Shown here: positions 62,001 through 64,000 of the stretch, in pieces
How positions within the stretch are numbered: the first letter of the stretch is position 1
How the letters are laid out: each line of letters starts with the position of its first letter
Notes under the pieces: model-generated
Seen by the model: only the letters and a program-made list of their open reading frames with translations
Databases searched by the model: none
Told to the model about the DNA's origin: nothing
Source of the DNA: Diphasiastrum complanatum
Taxonomy: Eukaryota; Streptophyta; Lycopodiopsida; Lycopodiales; Lycopodiaceae
Reading direction: 5' to 3'
Assembly (NCBI GenBank): GCA_029204225.1
Contig: CM055112.1
Span: 31,355,996-31,419,995, forward strand
Length of the DNA: 64,000 nucleotides
Position numbers and translations under genes: made by a program

Positions 62001-62886
62001 TTGGAACACACTACATGAGCTAAGAACAAACCTATTGTCGATCTTCATCTAGAACCACAAAGTCAAGATAACCCGTTGGAACACACGGTTCTTGACTATT
62101 CACTATCAGCCATCTACAAACCAAGATGGTTTGGGAATTGCACGCTACACTTGAACAGCTCCCATGACTATTTAGATGGAAGGGGTGTACTTAACGAATA
62201 CTTTGGGAAAGGGTCATATAATACAGCCATGATTCACTACCTAATGACAATAAGCATCGAGAATGTTTCGTCCAAGCCCTCCCATAGGTCCTAATATTCC
62301 GGACACTGCTACACCTTATTTGTATATCACAGTCCTTATAGGCCTGAAAATAATGTACCAACAACAGATTGTGTCCAACTTTAGTGCTACTAGATTAGCA
62401 GAGATCCTAGCAACTCCAGAGCCCTGCATATTACCACTGCTAGATTATGGTAGGACTAGGGATGTTTGTATTATGATCCTCTTCTAGAAATGTTAGAAGC
62501 CCACACATGCATAGAGGTTTATGTGAATGATTATTGATTGAGGAGTGTTAGTTATATTGAGAGCTTGACATGTCAGAGAAGCAGTCAACTATTATATGGC
62601 CTACACCTCAAACCCAAGGAGGTATTGCCCCGTAGTCAAAATAATCGGATGGGGTTCACTAGAACCTATATCATTAGACACCACCATTGAAATTGTAAGG
62701 CCTGGAAAACCTCTATTAGCTATAGAGGTATGGCTTGATCAATAGAACATGTCAGAGATCCCCTAGTTAGCTTTGTGTTTGAGACGTGTACTACCATTCC
62801 CGTAACAGCATGACACTGAACACATAGTGGTGCTGTATCCTGTTATGTGTTTTGCCCTTAGCTTTGATCCCCTGAGTGGGAAATGC
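59051..62886. other. No recognisable gene
   Basis: Frames are short (the longest about 78 codons) and resemble no family I know. Frames at 60854-61054 and 62076-62294 look protein-like in composition but stand alone between stops. Possibly very old retrotransposon sequence. Confidence 0.35.
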
Positions 62887-63345
62887 CGTAACATTTTTGG
62901 TGCGTCTACCAGGAGTGGCTTGATAAGGGAGTATTGTTTGGAAAGTAGTTATCATACAAATGGAATGTCCTAAGAGTTTGCTAAATTGAATGAGTACGTT
63001 GTTTAGTCCATCAGCCGCACACGTAACATTTTTGGTGCGTCTGTCGGGAGTGGCTTGATAAGGGAATATTGCTTGAAGCGTAGTGATACTATCAATGGTC
63101 TACAAATTTCATGTGTCTGTGAGTGCAAGTGTTGAGAATGATTCTATTGTTTAGACCGTCAGACGCACACGTAACTTTTTTGGTGTGTCTGTCGGGAGTG
63201 GCTTGATAAGGGAATATTGCTTGAAGGGTAGTCATACTATCAATGGTCTACGAATTTCATGTGTCGGAGATCGCAAGTGTTGCGAATGATTTTGTTGTTT
63301 AGACCATCAGACGCACACGTAACATTTTTGGTGCGTCTGCGGGGA
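62887..63345 (+). repeat. Tandem repeat (135-148 bp unit) with PBS-like hairpin motif
   Basis: The phrase CGTAACATTTTTGGTGCGTC recurs at 62887, 63022, 63170 (one base changed) and 63318, spaced 135, 148 and 148 bases. Each unit then has GGGAGTGGCTTGATAAGGGA (except the last). In the last three, CAGACGCAC before the phrase can pair with GTGCGTCTG inside it, forming a 9 bp stem (reduced in some units). Confidence 0.85.
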
Positions 63346-64000
63346 GCTACTTGGAAGTGGTCATTGATTGCTTGAAAGAAGGTTGTTGTCTCTCTAAGAA
63401 ATGAGATCATTATCTATTGTTGTGAGAAGTGATTTGGATTGTCTAAAAACACCGTACTGCTTGAAGATAGACCATTATGAGGAATTATCCATTGGGGAAG
63501 ATCTTTTCTTCATTGTATCGATGAACTGATATAGATTGAAAGATGCAAATCAATTACTCGTATTAGCTTTGAAATAGGCTCCAAGACTAGAAGAAACACT
63601 TTGTGTTGTTAGGTGCTTATTGTCTTTCCACTAAACCAGTCGACAAGCCTAGGAGCCTCTGAGCGCGTTGTGTTAAAGTTGGAGTGCAACACCTCACTTC
63701 CAAGTTAGGAAATGTCCTCTGAGGGCTCTATTTGAGTTAGTAGAGAGACAATTGCCTTGAAGATAGATGGAAGTAACAATACCAATGGTACACAAATTTC
63801 ATGTGTTAAGAATGATTCTGTTGTTTAAAGCGTCAACTACACACCAAAAAGGAATTGTCCTATTGAGTTGATTGATTTCATTTTTGAGATACCCACACTA
63901 TATCTTACTAATGAGATGAGAGAAGTTACCACGTCCTGTTGAGATACCATACACATACCCAATGCGCTGGCTACCTTCAGATCTCGGATGAAACCTAAAC
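63346..64000. other. No recognisable feature
   Basis: Short frames only. The phrase ACAAATTTCATGTGT near 63794 echoes part of the tandem unit to its left, so decayed unit sequence may extend to about 63840. Confidence 0.4.

Overview
This window looks like nuclear DNA from a land plant: AT-rich and gene-poor, packed with plant-type LTR retrotransposons (Copia and Gypsy, with PBS sequences complementary to initiator Met-tRNA), and carrying one complete intron-containing plant endoglucanase gene. The lineage within land plants cannot be fixed from the sequence. I recognise no bacterial or organellar genes, tRNA, rRNA or CRISPR array.

Layout. 1-3.8 kb: decayed Copia pieces on the minus strand, then an unassigned stretch. 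3.8-19.2 kb: a segmental duplication beginning inside the 3' part of a GH9 endoglucanase (3804), continuing through a repeat arm, a Copia integrase piece, a 4 kb composite insertion (10742-14692) and Copia reverse transcriptase, and ending in an inverted copy of the repeat arm. 19.4-20.3 kb: a Copia LTR-gag remnant. 21.5-24.5 kb: a unit with a CACTA transposase-associated domain, a broken SET domain, an unrecognised broken protein and an LTR; it is the sister of the sequence in 10742-13550. 24.5-30.8 kb: a decayed minus-strand Gypsy element hit by a 584 bp TRIM element (26819-27402, perfect TSD) and by a Copia fragment. 32.4-35.0 kb: the complete GH9 gene. 33.9-41.9 kb: the second copy of the segmental duplication, starting within GH9 exon 5. 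41953-48226: a structurally complete Gypsy chromovirus with a perfect TSD, two internal stops and no recognisable gag. 48.9-52 kb: several phase-compatible exons of an unidentified minus-strand gene. 52.6-53.7 kb: another decayed repeat-arm copy. 53.8-55 kb: a possible CACTA end plus very long GA/GT microsatellites. 55.0-56.3 kb: Gypsy gag with zinc knuckles. 56.3-64 kb: mostly unrecognisable, with two tandem-repeat arrays.

How it fits together. The only gene likely to work is GH9 at 32417-34966, predicted to be a secreted beta-1,4-glucanase acting on the cell wall. The truncated copy at 3804-4854 is about 99% identical by eye and has no 5' exons. Most of the rest is nested mobile-element history: old Copia and Gypsy copies, then duplication of a GH9-tail-plus-transposon block, a composite filler insertion flanked by a 487 bp direct repeat, and separate insertion of the Gypsy chromovirus (LTRs about 3% diverged by eye).
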